Source: SZUA-545 sp050297855 (GTDB lineage Bacteria > Campylobacterota > Campylobacteria > Campylobacterales > SZUA-545). From it: a stretch of DNA of 64,000 bases. Each line of letters starts with the position of its first letter. Position 1 is the first letter of the stretch. The translations under genes and the position numbers were made by a program. Of this stretch, positions 25,860-33,282 are shown in pieces. The notes beneath the pieces are model-generated. The model had not been told where the DNA came from, ran no database searches, and worked only from the letters and a program-made list of their open reading frames with translations. The DNA is taken from NCBI GenBank assembly GCA_050297855.1, contig JBNKTC010000010.1:310001-374000 (forward strand), read 5' to 3'.

Positions 25860-26683
25860 CAGTCCATCCTGTGCGCCTGCATCGAGACGACGGGTTCATG
25901 GGAGTCGTAGGCCTTGAGTTTGACCGCGTCGATGCAGCGTCCCTCCTCGATCGTACAGACGACGGCCTGGAAGAGGGTGCGGCATTTTTTGGGGATGTCG
26001 TAGTTCTTTTTCATCCCTGTTTTGAAACGGTAAAGCGGCGCTTCCTTGTCCATGCCGATGACGCCGTCCATGCAGCCGGTCAGGCCCACGTCGGTGACGT
26101 AGCCCGTACCGTTATAGATCAGCAGGTCGTCTGTGCCCACATGAGTATGGGTCCCGGCGATAAACGAGACTTTGGCAGCGAGCTGGTGCAGGAGGCCGTT
26201 TTTCTCACTGGTCGCTTCGGCGTGGAAGTCGACGAAGATGTTTTTGATGCCTGCATCGTGGAGGCGTTCGACCTCTTTTTCGATCATATTAAAGGGGTTC
26301 TCCACCATTCCCATGGTGTAGTGGCCCATGAGGTTGATGACCGCCAGTTTCTCCTCCCCCGTTTCCAGGACGGCCCAGCCGCTTCCCGGGGTGCCTTCGG
26401 GGAAGTTGAGCGGGCGGATGATGGCATGGGTGCCAAAAAGCCCGGTGATCTCTTTTTTGTCCCAGGAGTGGTTTCCCCCGGTAAAAAGATCGATGCCGGC
26501 GGGGCGGATCTCTTCGATGGAGGAGGCGGTCATCCCGAAGCCGTGGGCGAGGTTTTCACCGTTAGCGATGACAAAATCTATCCCCATCGACTGGCGCAGT
26601 TTCGGCAGGTGCTGTTTGACCGCATTACGGCCCGGTCTGCCAATGATATCTCCGATAAAAAGTACTTTCAAAAACAGTTCCAT
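25859..26683 (-). CDS. ymdB: YmdB-family metallophosphoesterase
   Basis: 274 residues. All metal-binding motifs of the TIGR00282/YmdB family are present: FIGDIIGRPGR, VIANGENLAHGFGM, TGGNHSWDKKEI, FVDFHAEATSEK and IAGTHTHVGTDD. YmdB in Bacillus is a phosphodiesterase for 2',3'-cyclic nucleotides. The role in this phylum is not established. It is the first gene of the run ymdB-magIII-small ORF, with one-base overlaps. The gene symbol is by family homology. Confidence 0.9.
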   Translation of the reverse strand: MELFLKVLFIGDIIGRPGRNAVKQHLPKLRQSMGIDFVIANGENLAHGFGMTASSIEEIRPAGIDLFTGGNHSWDKKEITGLFGTHAIIRPLNFPEGTPGSGWAVLETGEEKLAVINLMGHYTMGMVENPFNMIEKEVERLHDAGIKNIFVDFHAEATSEKNGLLHQLAAKVSFIAGTHTHVGTDDLLIYNGTGYVTDVGLTGCMDGVIGMDKEAPLYRFKTGMKKNYDIPKKCRTLFQAVVCTIEEGRCIDAVKLKAYDSHEPVVSMQAHRMD

Positions 26684-26823
26684 TAATATAAGTTAAATGA
26701 CATTATAGCAGGTCGAGAATTTTGTGCTTTGTGCGGGTATTCAATTAAAGTTTTCTGTGCAATAATGGAGCTAGAACCAATTCAGAGCCCTGAACCGGTT
26801 CGACACAATTTAAGGAGGACAAT

Positions 26824-27360
26824 ATGAATACAAGTATTGTTAGCAGACGAATCGAACTCACAGATCCTATCCGGGAATACATAGAATCTGCGTTGTCCCA
26901 ACTCGATAAATACAACCTTGACATTATCGCGGCCAAAGCCATTGTCAGCGATACGAAAAAGGATAAAAAAGAAGCATTCGAGATCGAATTCACTATACAG
27001 CTTGCCAAACGCGACACCGTGGTCATCAAGCAGGTCGACAAAGACCTCTACGCGGCCATCGATCTTGCCATCGAACGTGTTAAAAAGGTACTCCGACGCT
27101 TTAAAGAGAAAGTAAGCAACAAGATCCACAACCACACCAACGACAAAACACCGTCCGATGCGGATATCCCTGATCTCTACAGCGATGCGGACGAAAAAGA
27201 GATCGTTCCGGCGACGCTGGATAACGACAAACCGATGGAGATCGAAGAGGCGCTGGAGATCCTTGAAGCGGGGGACCTTATGTTCTTCGTCTTCGACGAC
27301 CTCGAAGGTAAACGCCGCACGATCTACCGAAGAAAAGACGGCCGTTTCGGCATCTATTGA
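26824..27360 (+). CDS. hpf: Ribosome hibernation promoting factor, long form
   Basis: 178 residues. The N-terminal HPF/YfiA domain (about 1-105) shows ELTDPIREYIESALSQLDKY and DLYAAIDLAIERVKKVLRRF. A linker precedes the C-terminal dimerisation domain (about 125-178) with KPMEIEEALEILEAGDLMFF, characteristic of long HPF. It binds the 30S subunit and pairs ribosomes as 100S dimers in stationary phase. A strong AAGGAGG lies 6 bases before the ATG. A hairpin terminator follows 7 bases after the stop. Confidence 0.95.
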   Translation: MNTSIVSRRIELTDPIREYIESALSQLDKYNLDIIAAKAIVSDTKKDKKEAFEIEFTIQLAKRDTVVIKQVDKDLYAAIDLAIERVKKVLRRFKEKVSNKIHNHTNDKTPSDADIPDLYSDADEKEIVPATLDNDKPMEIEEALEILEAGDLMFFVFDDLEGKRRTIYRRKDGRFGIY

Positions 27361-27367
27361 TCCCAAG

Positions 27368-27388
27368 GCCCGGGTCTCCCGGGCTTTT
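27368..27388 (+). terminator. Rho-independent terminator after hpf
   Basis: A 7-bp perfect stem GCCCGGG/CCCGGGC with a TCT loop, followed by TTTT (27385-27388). Confidence 0.7.
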
Positions 27389-27400
27389 ACCTCCCAATCC

Positions 27401-27868
27401 ATGCAATCCAGTCCCAAAATCCTCATCAGTTCCTGTCTCCTGGGCAACAACGTCAAATACAACGGCGGCAATAACGCCATCGATGCCACACTGCTCGCAC
27501 GTCTTTTCGATGTAGCCGAATTGATCCCGGTCTGTCCCGAGGTGGACGGGGGGTTGCCGATCCCCCGGATTCCCGCCGAAGGGATAGGGGAGAAGGTGGT
27601 CAACCGCGAAGGCGAAGATGTGACTGCCTTTTTTAAGCGGGGGGCCGATCTGGCACTGGAGGCCGCCCGGAGCCATGGTGTCGTTGCCGCCATTCTTAAA
27701 GAGCGCAGCCCCTCCTGCGGCGTGCACCGGGTCTATGACGGCACCTTCTCCAAAACCCTCATAAAAGGCAGCGGTACCGCTGCCCGCCTCCTGGGGGAAA
27801 ACGGCATTAAAATCTTTAATGAGAATGAAATCGAAGAGTGCCTAGAATATATCCAGATATTGCAATGA
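27401..27868 (+). CDS. DUF523 family protein
   Basis: 155 residues. The family motifs are clear: ILISSCLLGNNVKYNGG at the start, CPEVDGGLPIPRIPAE, and KERSPSCGVHRVYDGTF, giving three conserved Cys (about residues 12, 45 and 107) that could bind metal or sulfur. ATG at 27401 follows the hpf terminator. No clear ribosome site is visible, so expression may be weak or by readthrough. The function of DUF523 is not established. Confidence 0.85.
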   Translation: MQSSPKILISSCLLGNNVKYNGGNNAIDATLLARLFDVAELIPVCPEVDGGLPIPRIPAEGIGEKVVNREGEDVTAFFKRGADLALEAARSHGVVAAILKERSPSCGVHRVYDGTFSKTLIKGSGTAARLLGENGIKIFNENEIEECLEYIQILQ

Positions 27869-27877
27869 CTTCGACGC

Positions 27878-27960
27878 AAAACACTCCCGGAACGGCTGCG
27901 CTACGGTTCCCAAAATCCGAGATTTTGACCGTTACGCTGTAGATGTTCCGGGGGTATTTT
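27878..27960. repeat. Dispersed palindromic repeat, copy B
   Basis: The outer arms, AAAACACTCCCGGAAC and GTTCCGGGGGTATTTT, pair with two mismatches and enclose the shared core (GGCTGCGCT ... ACGCTGTAGAT). The inner hairpin is CAAAATC-CGA-GATTTTG flanked by ACGGT/ACCGT. It starts 10 bases after the DUF523 stop and ends in TTTT, so it may also terminate that transcript. Confidence 0.88.
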
Positions 27961-27989
27961 GGTCTATGTCTGATCACAAGGAGTATTCG

Positions 27990-28202
27990 ATGATCAAATT
28001 TCTGATTCTTATTATTCTCGTCGCTGTCGGGGCGGCATACTATATGGGCTTTTTTACTGCTGACGACAGTCCCAGGGATATGATGGAAAAAGTCACGTCC
28101 GCGACAAAAGAGAAGATGGAAGAGGCGAAAGACTCGGCCAAGGACGTCGTGAAGGGCGCAGTCGAGGAGAGCCTGGACAAAGCCAAAGACGCAGTCAAGT
28201 AG
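27990..28202 (+). CDS. Small YtxH-like membrane-anchored protein
   Basis: 70 residues from ATG 27990, with AAGGAG 6 bases before. An N-terminal helix (IKFLILIILVAVGAAYYMGFF) is followed by a strongly amphipathic, repeated helical tail with an 11-residue rhythm (KVTSATKEKMEEAKDSAKD, VVKGAVEESLDKAKDAVK). This resembles YtxH/LEA-like helical proteins associated with stress and membranes. The function is unknown. It lies directly after repeat copy B. Confidence 0.75.
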   Translation: MIKFLILIILVAVGAAYYMGFFTADDSPRDMMEKVTSATKEKMEEAKDSAKDVVKGAVEESLDKAKDAVK

Positions 28203-28208
28203 CGCCCT

Positions 28209-28598
28209 TTGGCCCAGGTCAAGATCTACGCGCTTCGCTCCCACCTGGAGCATACCCGGCAAGCTGTTTCCGATGCAGTCCATGCATCGGTCATGGCTGC
28301 ACTGCACTATCCCGAAGAAAAAAAATTCCACCGATTTATCCCCTTAGACCCAGAGAATTTTATCCATCCGGCCGACCGGAGCGAACACTATACGATCATC
28401 GAGATCAGTATTTTCGCAGGGCGGAGTACCGAGGCTAAAAAAGAGCTGATCCGTCTCCTGTCTCACAACCTGGAGGCGATGGCAGGCATCGGAAGAGAGG
28501 ATGTCGAGATCACGATCTTCGAGGCCCCGAAGGCGAACTGGGGGATCCGGGGAGTCCCCGGGGATGAGTTGCAGCTCAACTACAAGGTCGAGGTATAG
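28209..28598 (+). CDS. Tautomerase-family protein with Ala in place of Pro-1
   Basis: 129 residues, TTG start. The two beta-alpha-beta repeats of the MIF/tautomerase fold are present: AQVKIYALRSHLEHTRQAVS at the N-terminus, then YTIIEISIFAGRSTEAKKEL and VEITIFEAPKANWGIRGVPG. It fits the Tautomerase_2 group. In active tautomerases residue 1 after Met removal is a catalytic Pro; here it is Ala (GCC). The enzyme may be inactive as a tautomerase or use another chemistry. It lies 6 bases after the small membrane gene. Confidence 0.82.
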   Translation: MAQVKIYALRSHLEHTRQAVSDAVHASVMAALHYPEEKKFHRFIPLDPENFIHPADRSEHYTIIEISIFAGRSTEAKKELIRLLSHNLEAMAGIGREDVEITIFEAPKANWGIRGVPGDELQLNYKVEV

Positions 28599-28599
28599 A

Positions 28600-29163
28600 A
28601 TGAAAAAGATCATCCTGATGCGGCACGGCAGGGTTGTCGCAGATATGGGCAGAAAGGTTTCGCCGCAGGAGTTTCCCGCATGGGTAGCGTCGTATGACCG
28701 TTCCGGGATAGATCAGGAGATGCCTCCGGGGTGTTCCACGCTGAATATGATCAAAGCCCACGATGCGATCGTCTGCAGCGGTCTGAGACGCTCCCTGGAC
28801 TCCGCGCGCCTGTGTCATAAAGAGCCCTTGGAGCGCAACCCGCTTTTTGATGAAGCGGGTATTCCCGCATCATTGGCACCGTTCCCGCGGCTAAACCCCA
28901 GGATCCTGGCGTTTCTTTTCCGAACGGCCTGGCGGCTGGGGTATTCCAAAAACTGCGAGTCTTATGCCGAAGCCATGGCCAGGGCCGGGCTTGCCGCCGG
29001 TCGCCTGGCGGAGCTGACGGAAACGCACGGGGCGGTCTTGCTGATGGGGCACGGTATCATGAACCGTCTGATCGCCAAACAACTGAAGCGACAGGGGTGG
29101 CATACCGGAAGAGGACTGCGATATGATCACTGGGATTATGGAGTCTTTGAAAAGAGGAGATAA
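28600..29163 (+). CDS. Histidine phosphatase family protein
   Basis: 187 residues. The phosphohistidine motif KIILMRHGRVV is at the start, the second Arg is in CSGLRRSLDSARL, and the second His is in LLMGHGIMNRLIA. It is a cytosolic member of the broad phosphoglycerate-mutase-like phosphatase family. The substrate is unknown. The ATG lies one base after the tautomerase stop, so the two are in one operon. Confidence 0.85.
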   Translation: MKKIILMRHGRVVADMGRKVSPQEFPAWVASYDRSGIDQEMPPGCSTLNMIKAHDAIVCSGLRRSLDSARLCHKEPLERNPLFDEAGIPASLAPFPRLNPRILAFLFRTAWRLGYSKNCESYAEAMARAGLAAGRLAELTETHGAVLLMGHGIMNRLIAKQLKRQGWHTGRGLRYDHWDYGVFEKRR

Positions 29164-29165
29164 AA

Positions 29166-29702
29166 ATGGGCAGACAATACCGGTATTTAGGTGAAAGCGA
29201 TACGGTGTTTATCGGGGAACAGAAGGTTCTTTTTATGGCCAGCTGCAGCGGGCAGGAGGTCAACCTTTCCCCCAAGGGGTATGATTGTATCCGGGTTTTG
29301 GACAGAGAGACCCTGCTTTATATGGACTACCCCGGAAGCGGGAACCGTACGGCACGGGATATCGAAGCGGGCGGGGAGGTGACGGTCGTCTTTACTGCCT
29401 TTGAAGGGAAACCGAAGATCCTCCGTCTCTTTTGCAAAGGAGAGCTGGTTGAAAAAGGGAAAGGAGATTTTTCCCGGTATCTGGATCAATTCGGTGAATC
29501 CCCCGAACTGGTGCGCCGTCTTATCATACTCAAGGTTTATGCCGTGGAGTCAAGCTGCGGGATGTCGGTGCCTCAGATGGACTATGTCGGTGACCGAAGC
29601 AGCCTGCGCGACTGGGCCGCGAAGCAGAGTGCAAACGGGACGTTGGACGAGTATGTTGAGAGCCATGCCCTGCCGCCGCGTCTTGACGGGTTGGGGGAGT
29701 AG
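29166..29702 (+). CDS. Pyridoxamine 5'-phosphate oxidase-like flavin-binding protein
   Basis: 178 residues. The split-barrel pattern FFMASCSGQEVNLSPKGYDC-like (here VLFMASCSGQEVNLSPKGYD) and YMDYPGSGNRTARDIEAGGE match the PNPOx-like FMN-binding family. Its substrate is unknown and it is not PdxH. RBS AAGAGGAG overlaps the stop of the histidine phosphatase. It belongs to the tautomerase-phosphatase-flavoprotein-PhzF run, which looks like a small-molecule or redox-stress operon. Confidence 0.8.
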   Translation: MGRQYRYLGESDTVFIGEQKVLFMASCSGQEVNLSPKGYDCIRVLDRETLLYMDYPGSGNRTARDIEAGGEVTVVFTAFEGKPKILRLFCKGELVEKGKGDFSRYLDQFGESPELVRRLIILKVYAVESSCGMSVPQMDYVGDRSSLRDWAAKQSANGTLDEYVESHALPPRLDGLGE

Positions 29703-29705
29703 GGG

Positions 29706-30485
29706 ATGAAGCTGCTGATGTACCAGGTCGATGCCTTTGCCGAAACGATCTTTTCGGGCAATCCCGCCGCGGTCATTCCCCTGGACGAATGGCTGGATGA
29801 CGCGGTGATGCAGCAGATCGCCGGAGAGAACAATCTGAGCGAGACCGCTTTTTTCGTCTGGGAGGGGGACGGCTACGCCATCCGCTGGTTCACGCCGACG
29901 ACGGAGGTCGACCTCTGCGGCCATGCGACGCTGGCCAGTGCCCATGTGCTTTTCGAGTACCTCGAGCCGGGAACGGAGAAGGTCCGGTTCGGCTCCAAAA
30001 GCGGGGTGCTGGTCGTGACCAAAACGGGGGACGGGCTCTCCCTGGATTTTCCTTCCCAGCCGCCTGAAACGGTGAAGATCACCAAAGCCCATGAAGAAGC
30101 CCTGGGCTTCAAACCCCTGGAACTGCTGGCAAACGAAGACTACATCGCCGTCATGCCCGATGAGAAGAGCGTCCGCGAGTATCAACCCGACTTTGTAAAA
30201 CTCAAAGCCTTTGACAAACGGGGTATCATGATCACGGCCAAAGGGGAAAAGGACGATTTCGTCTGCCGCTTCTTCGCCCCGGGCTACGGGATCGACGAAG
30301 ACCCGGTGACGGGGTCGGCCTATACGCAGCTGATCCCTTACTGGAGCAAAAAGTTTGGCAAAAAAGCGATGCAGGCGTCCCAGCTCTCCAGACGCGGTGG
30401 GAAGGTGTCATGCCGGGATAACGGGGAGCGTGTGAAGATTGGCGGGAAGGCTGTTTTGTATCTGCGTGGGGAGATCGAGGTTTAG
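29706..30485 (+). CDS. PhzF family epimerase/isomerase
   Basis: 259 residues of the diaminopimelate-epimerase fold. N-terminal QVDAFAETIFSGNPAAVI, catalytic Glu in NNLSETAFFVW, VDLCGHATLASAHVL and C-terminal DEDPVTGSAYTQLIPYW are the PhzF signatures. Members catalyse isomerisations. No phenazine genes are present, so the substrate here is unknown. It starts 4 bases after the flavoprotein gene. Repeat copy C begins 26 bases after its stop and may end the operon. Confidence 0.9.
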   Translation: MKLLMYQVDAFAETIFSGNPAAVIPLDEWLDDAVMQQIAGENNLSETAFFVWEGDGYAIRWFTPTTEVDLCGHATLASAHVLFEYLEPGTEKVRFGSKSGVLVVTKTGDGLSLDFPSQPPETVKITKAHEEALGFKPLELLANEDYIAVMPDEKSVREYQPDFVKLKAFDKRGIMITAKGEKDDFVCRFFAPGYGIDEDPVTGSAYTQLIPYWSKKFGKKAMQASQLSRRGGKVSCRDNGERVKIGGKAVLYLRGEIEV

Positions 30486-30510
30486 TTCCAGGCGGTCGGC
30501 GACTGCGACC

Positions 30511-30593
30511 AAAAGTCCCCGCAAACGGCTGCGCTACGGTTCCCAAAGTCATAGACTTTGACCGTGACGCTGTAGATGTTTGCGGGGGCTTTT
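30511..30593. repeat. Dispersed palindromic repeat, copy C
   Basis: The outer arms AAAAGTCCCCGCAAAC and GTTTGCGGGGGCTTTT pair along their whole length with one G-T. The shared core lies inside. The inner hairpin is CAAAGTC-ATA-GACTTTG, where an A-T pair of copies A and B is replaced by G-C on both sides. It separates the PhzF gene from an AT-rich disrupted gene. Confidence 0.88.
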
Positions 30594-30622
30594 CGTCTCC
30601 GTCTATGATGTAAAGGACTATT

Positions 30623-31246
30623 ATGTTTTTTGGGTTTAGTGAGATGGTTGATGTTGTTCATAATTTGATTATGGCTGGTGCTGCAATAGTTGCTGGTTAT
30701 GTAGGTTTGCAAGGTTTAGATACTTGGAAACGACAAATAAAGTCAGATAGTGAATATAAATTGGCAAAAGAAATACTCATATCTATTTATAGATTACGTG
30801 AAGCAATTCAAGGTGTTCGGAGTCCTTTTTTACAATATTCGTCTGAACCGGATTTACCGGAGGAAAAGAAAAAAGAAATGAGTCAAAGGGAGAAAGAGTG
30901 GCATGCGTACATTCAAGCATATCAAAAACGATAGGAAGGTATTGATAATGCAAAAGCAGAGATTTGGGCAAATATCTTTGAAGCGGAAGTGATTTGGGGG
31001 AAAGAATTTGTTGAAAAAGTAAAAGCGGTAAATTCCTTGATTGGTGAGTTGTTTATTGCAGTACAAGATTTAATTGATGCAAAAAATCCGTCTAAAGGGA
31101 CGTATGTCAGGACACCAGATATACAAACAGATATTTTATATGCAATTGAAAGCAATGATGAATATTATGAACGACTTGAAAAAGTAATTAACGAAATTGA
31201 AGAAGAATTAAAACCCTATATCGATGAGTATCACAAAAAATATTAG
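30623..31246 (+). pseudogene. AT-rich helical membrane protein interrupted by one in-frame amber stop
   Basis: The frame opens at ATG 30623 (MFFGFSEMVDVVHNLIMAGA), with one N-terminal membrane helix and a charged helical region. TAG at 30932-30934 stops it after 103 residues. The same frame then stays open without a gap through GIDNAKAEIWANIFEAEV and on to TAA at 31246. Restoring one codon gives a protein of about 207 residues. Either it is a recent pseudogene, a sequence error, or a stop-readthrough gene. The sequence is much more AT-rich than its neighbours, which suggests recent acquisition. No family is recognised. Confidence 0.75.
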
Positions 31247-33066
31247 TTGGAAGAAAGTTTCTGTTTCGCTTCCTGCAAAACATCCCCGTCTTCCCGCATA
31301 TCGAAATACTCGAAATGTTCCCCGCTCTGGGCGATGCCGTCCAGGAGGTCCCCCGATTTTCTGAACTTCAGGTCCAGCTCCGCCACTTCGAAACCGTTTT
31401 TGGTCTTGATGAATTCGTTCAGCCGTTCGCTGTTGTTCTGGTTGGTATATAAATAGCAGTAGCCCTTGAGTCCTGTCCGGCTGACCCGGCCTTTGAGCTG
31501 GTGAAGGGTGGCCAGTCCCAGGCGTTCGGCACCTGAGATGACAACGGTGGTGAGGCGGGGGAGGCTGATGCCGACCTCCACGACGGTCGTGGCCAGGAGG
31601 ATGTTGCCCTTGTCCCGGAACTCCACGAGGACCTTGTCCTTATCCTTGTCTTTCCCGTGGGTCGTGTAGACCCCCTCGAAGTTCTTCTCCCAGAATGCCT
31701 TTGCTTCGTCGATACTCTGGTAGTCGATGTTTTCGCTGGCCTCCACGAGCGGGTAGACGACAAGGATCTGGTGGCCTTTGGCGATCTCGCTTTTGATATG
31801 CTCCAGCAGCTTTTTAAAATCGCTCTTGCCGATGACGCTAGTATCGATGTCCTTCTGGAACGGGACCTGGCGGATGAAGGTGACGTCGATGAGGGTGCTC
31901 TCCACCATCGCCTGGGTCCTGGGGATCGGGGTGGCGGAGAACTGGAAGATGTGGGGGGATTTCTTCTCTTCGCTCTGGGTCCGCAGGGAGAGTTCGTGGC
32001 GCTGTTTGGTCCCGAAGCGGTGCTGTTCGTCCACCATGACGACGGCCACTTCTGGCAGCTCTGTGTGGAGGAGGGCGTGGGTGCCGACGATGAGGTCGGA
32101 GGCCTTCAGCTCGTCCGGCGACAGGTTGGATTTTTGGGTGTGGAGGGTGATGTGCATTGCATCCGGCAGAAACTTCTTCGCCTCTTCGAAAAGCTGGTTG
32201 GCCAGGATCGTCGTGGGGGCCATGATGACCGCTTTGTTCGGGTAGGCCATGTAGGCCGTCGCCAGCATCACCATCGTCTTCCCGCAGCCCACATCCCCGA
32301 TGACAATGCGGCGGGCCTGGTGGGGCGTGTTCATATCGGTGTGAATGGCCGCAATCGCTTTTTGCTGATCCTCCGTCAGGGTAAAGGGGAGGCTCTCTAT
32401 AAAACCTTCCGGGCTACGGGAACGTTCGTACAGGGCGGGGAAGTCCCGTTTTTTCCCGGACATCCGGCGCAGGTAACGGTAGATCTCCGTGAACTTGATC
32501 GTACGGATATGGAGCTTGGAGAGCTTGCCGAACTCCAGCAGCTGTGAGAGGCTGTCACGTTCCGGGAAGTGGATGCGCAGGAGGTTGGCCGTATGTTCTT
32601 CGCCGATCCCCTCGGCCAGCAGGGCTTCCCGGGTAAGGTACTTTTTCATCAGCGCCACGACGGTGCGGTTCTGGGCGGTGGTCTTGTAGACCGGTTTGAC
32701 CGTGTTTATCTCACTGATGATCTTGGGCTGGACGATCTGGATCTGGGCGCCGAATAGCTGGATCTTGCCCCGCAGGTAGTAGGTGCTCCCCTGGGTGAAC
32801 ATGCCGCGGTGAAAGCGTTTGGGGTGGAAAAAGATCGCCGTGAGATAATCATCGGTGTTCTTGCAGTAGAGGGAGACTTTGAGCTGTTTGGGGGAAAACT
32901 GGATGGTGTTTACGGTCGCATCGATCGTGTTCTCTTCATGGGGGCGAAGGGAATCTTCAAGGAAGTTGTTCTCGTAGTGGTGCGGGATCAGCAGGGCAAG
33001 CCCCAGCGTGTCGGCGATGCCGAGCTTACGAAACTTCTCCTGGTCCGCTTTATCAATATTCAGCAT
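31243..33066 (-). CDS. recG: ATP-dependent DNA helicase RecG
   Basis: 607 residues, shorter than E. coli RecG mainly in the N-terminal region. The OB-type wedge domain (about 55-130), Walker A IGDVGCGKTMVMLATAYMA, the DExH-type motif VDEQHRFGTKQRHEL, FSATPIPRT, and C-terminal helicase motifs VVISGAERLGLATLHQLKGR and QLKGRVSRTGLKGYCYL are all intact. It remodels stalled replication forks and Holliday junctions. It converges on the disrupted AT-rich gene, with a 4-base overlap at the ends. Confidence 0.95.
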   Translation of the reverse strand: MLNIDKADQEKFRKLGIADTLGLALLIPHHYENNFLEDSLRPHEENTIDATVNTIQFSPKQLKVSLYCKNTDDYLTAIFFHPKRFHRGMFTQGSTYYLRGKIQLFGAQIQIVQPKIISEINTVKPVYKTTAQNRTVVALMKKYLTREALLAEGIGEEHTANLLRIHFPERDSLSQLLEFGKLSKLHIRTIKFTEIYRYLRRMSGKKRDFPALYERSRSPEGFIESLPFTLTEDQQKAIAAIHTDMNTPHQARRIVIGDVGCGKTMVMLATAYMAYPNKAVIMAPTTILANQLFEEAKKFLPDAMHITLHTQKSNLSPDELKASDLIVGTHALLHTELPEVAVVMVDEQHRFGTKQRHELSLRTQSEEKKSPHIFQFSATPIPRTQAMVESTLIDVTFIRQVPFQKDIDTSVIGKSDFKKLLEHIKSEIAKGHQILVVYPLVEASENIDYQSIDEAKAFWEKNFEGVYTTHGKDKDKDKVLVEFRDKGNILLATTVVEVGISLPRLTTVVISGAERLGLATLHQLKGRVSRTGLKGYCYLYTNQNNSERLNEFIKTKNGFEVAELDLKFRKSGDLLDGIAQSGEHFEYFDMREDGDVLQEAKQKLSSN

Positions 33067-33143
33067 CTGCCCTTCCCGTTTTTATTAAAAGGATAGCAAG
33101 TTTCAAATCCCATCTTCTTTTGTTTGACAGTTTGTCGCTTTTT

Positions 33144-33165
33144 AAAACTCTTGCAAAGAGTTTTT
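33144..33165 (+). terminator. Terminator-like hairpin between recG and the DUF302 gene
   Basis: AAAACTCTT pairs perfectly with AAGAGTTTT around a GCA loop, followed by T's on the plus strand (to 33165) and preceded by TTTT, which gives a short A/T run on the minus strand too. The flanking genes are both on the minus strand, so the plus-strand T-run has no obvious gene to serve. Confidence 0.45.
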
Positions 33166-33245
33166 CTGACGCTTTAGCGGCTAGCTTTTGTCCTGGCTTG
33201 CAAGCAAACCTGCGGAATTTCATGTGCCACAGCGGCGAGCGTAGT

Positions 33246-33266
33246 CAAGCGGGCTTGGCCCGCTTG
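33246..33266. terminator. Perfect GC-rich hairpin downstream of the DUF302 gene
   Basis: CAAGCGGGC and GCCCGCTTG form a 9-bp stem with a TTG loop, 17 bases after the stop of the minus-strand lipoprotein gene. It is a likely transcription end for that gene, although no T-run follows. Confidence 0.45.
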
Positions 33267-33282
33267 GCGTACAAACTATGTA

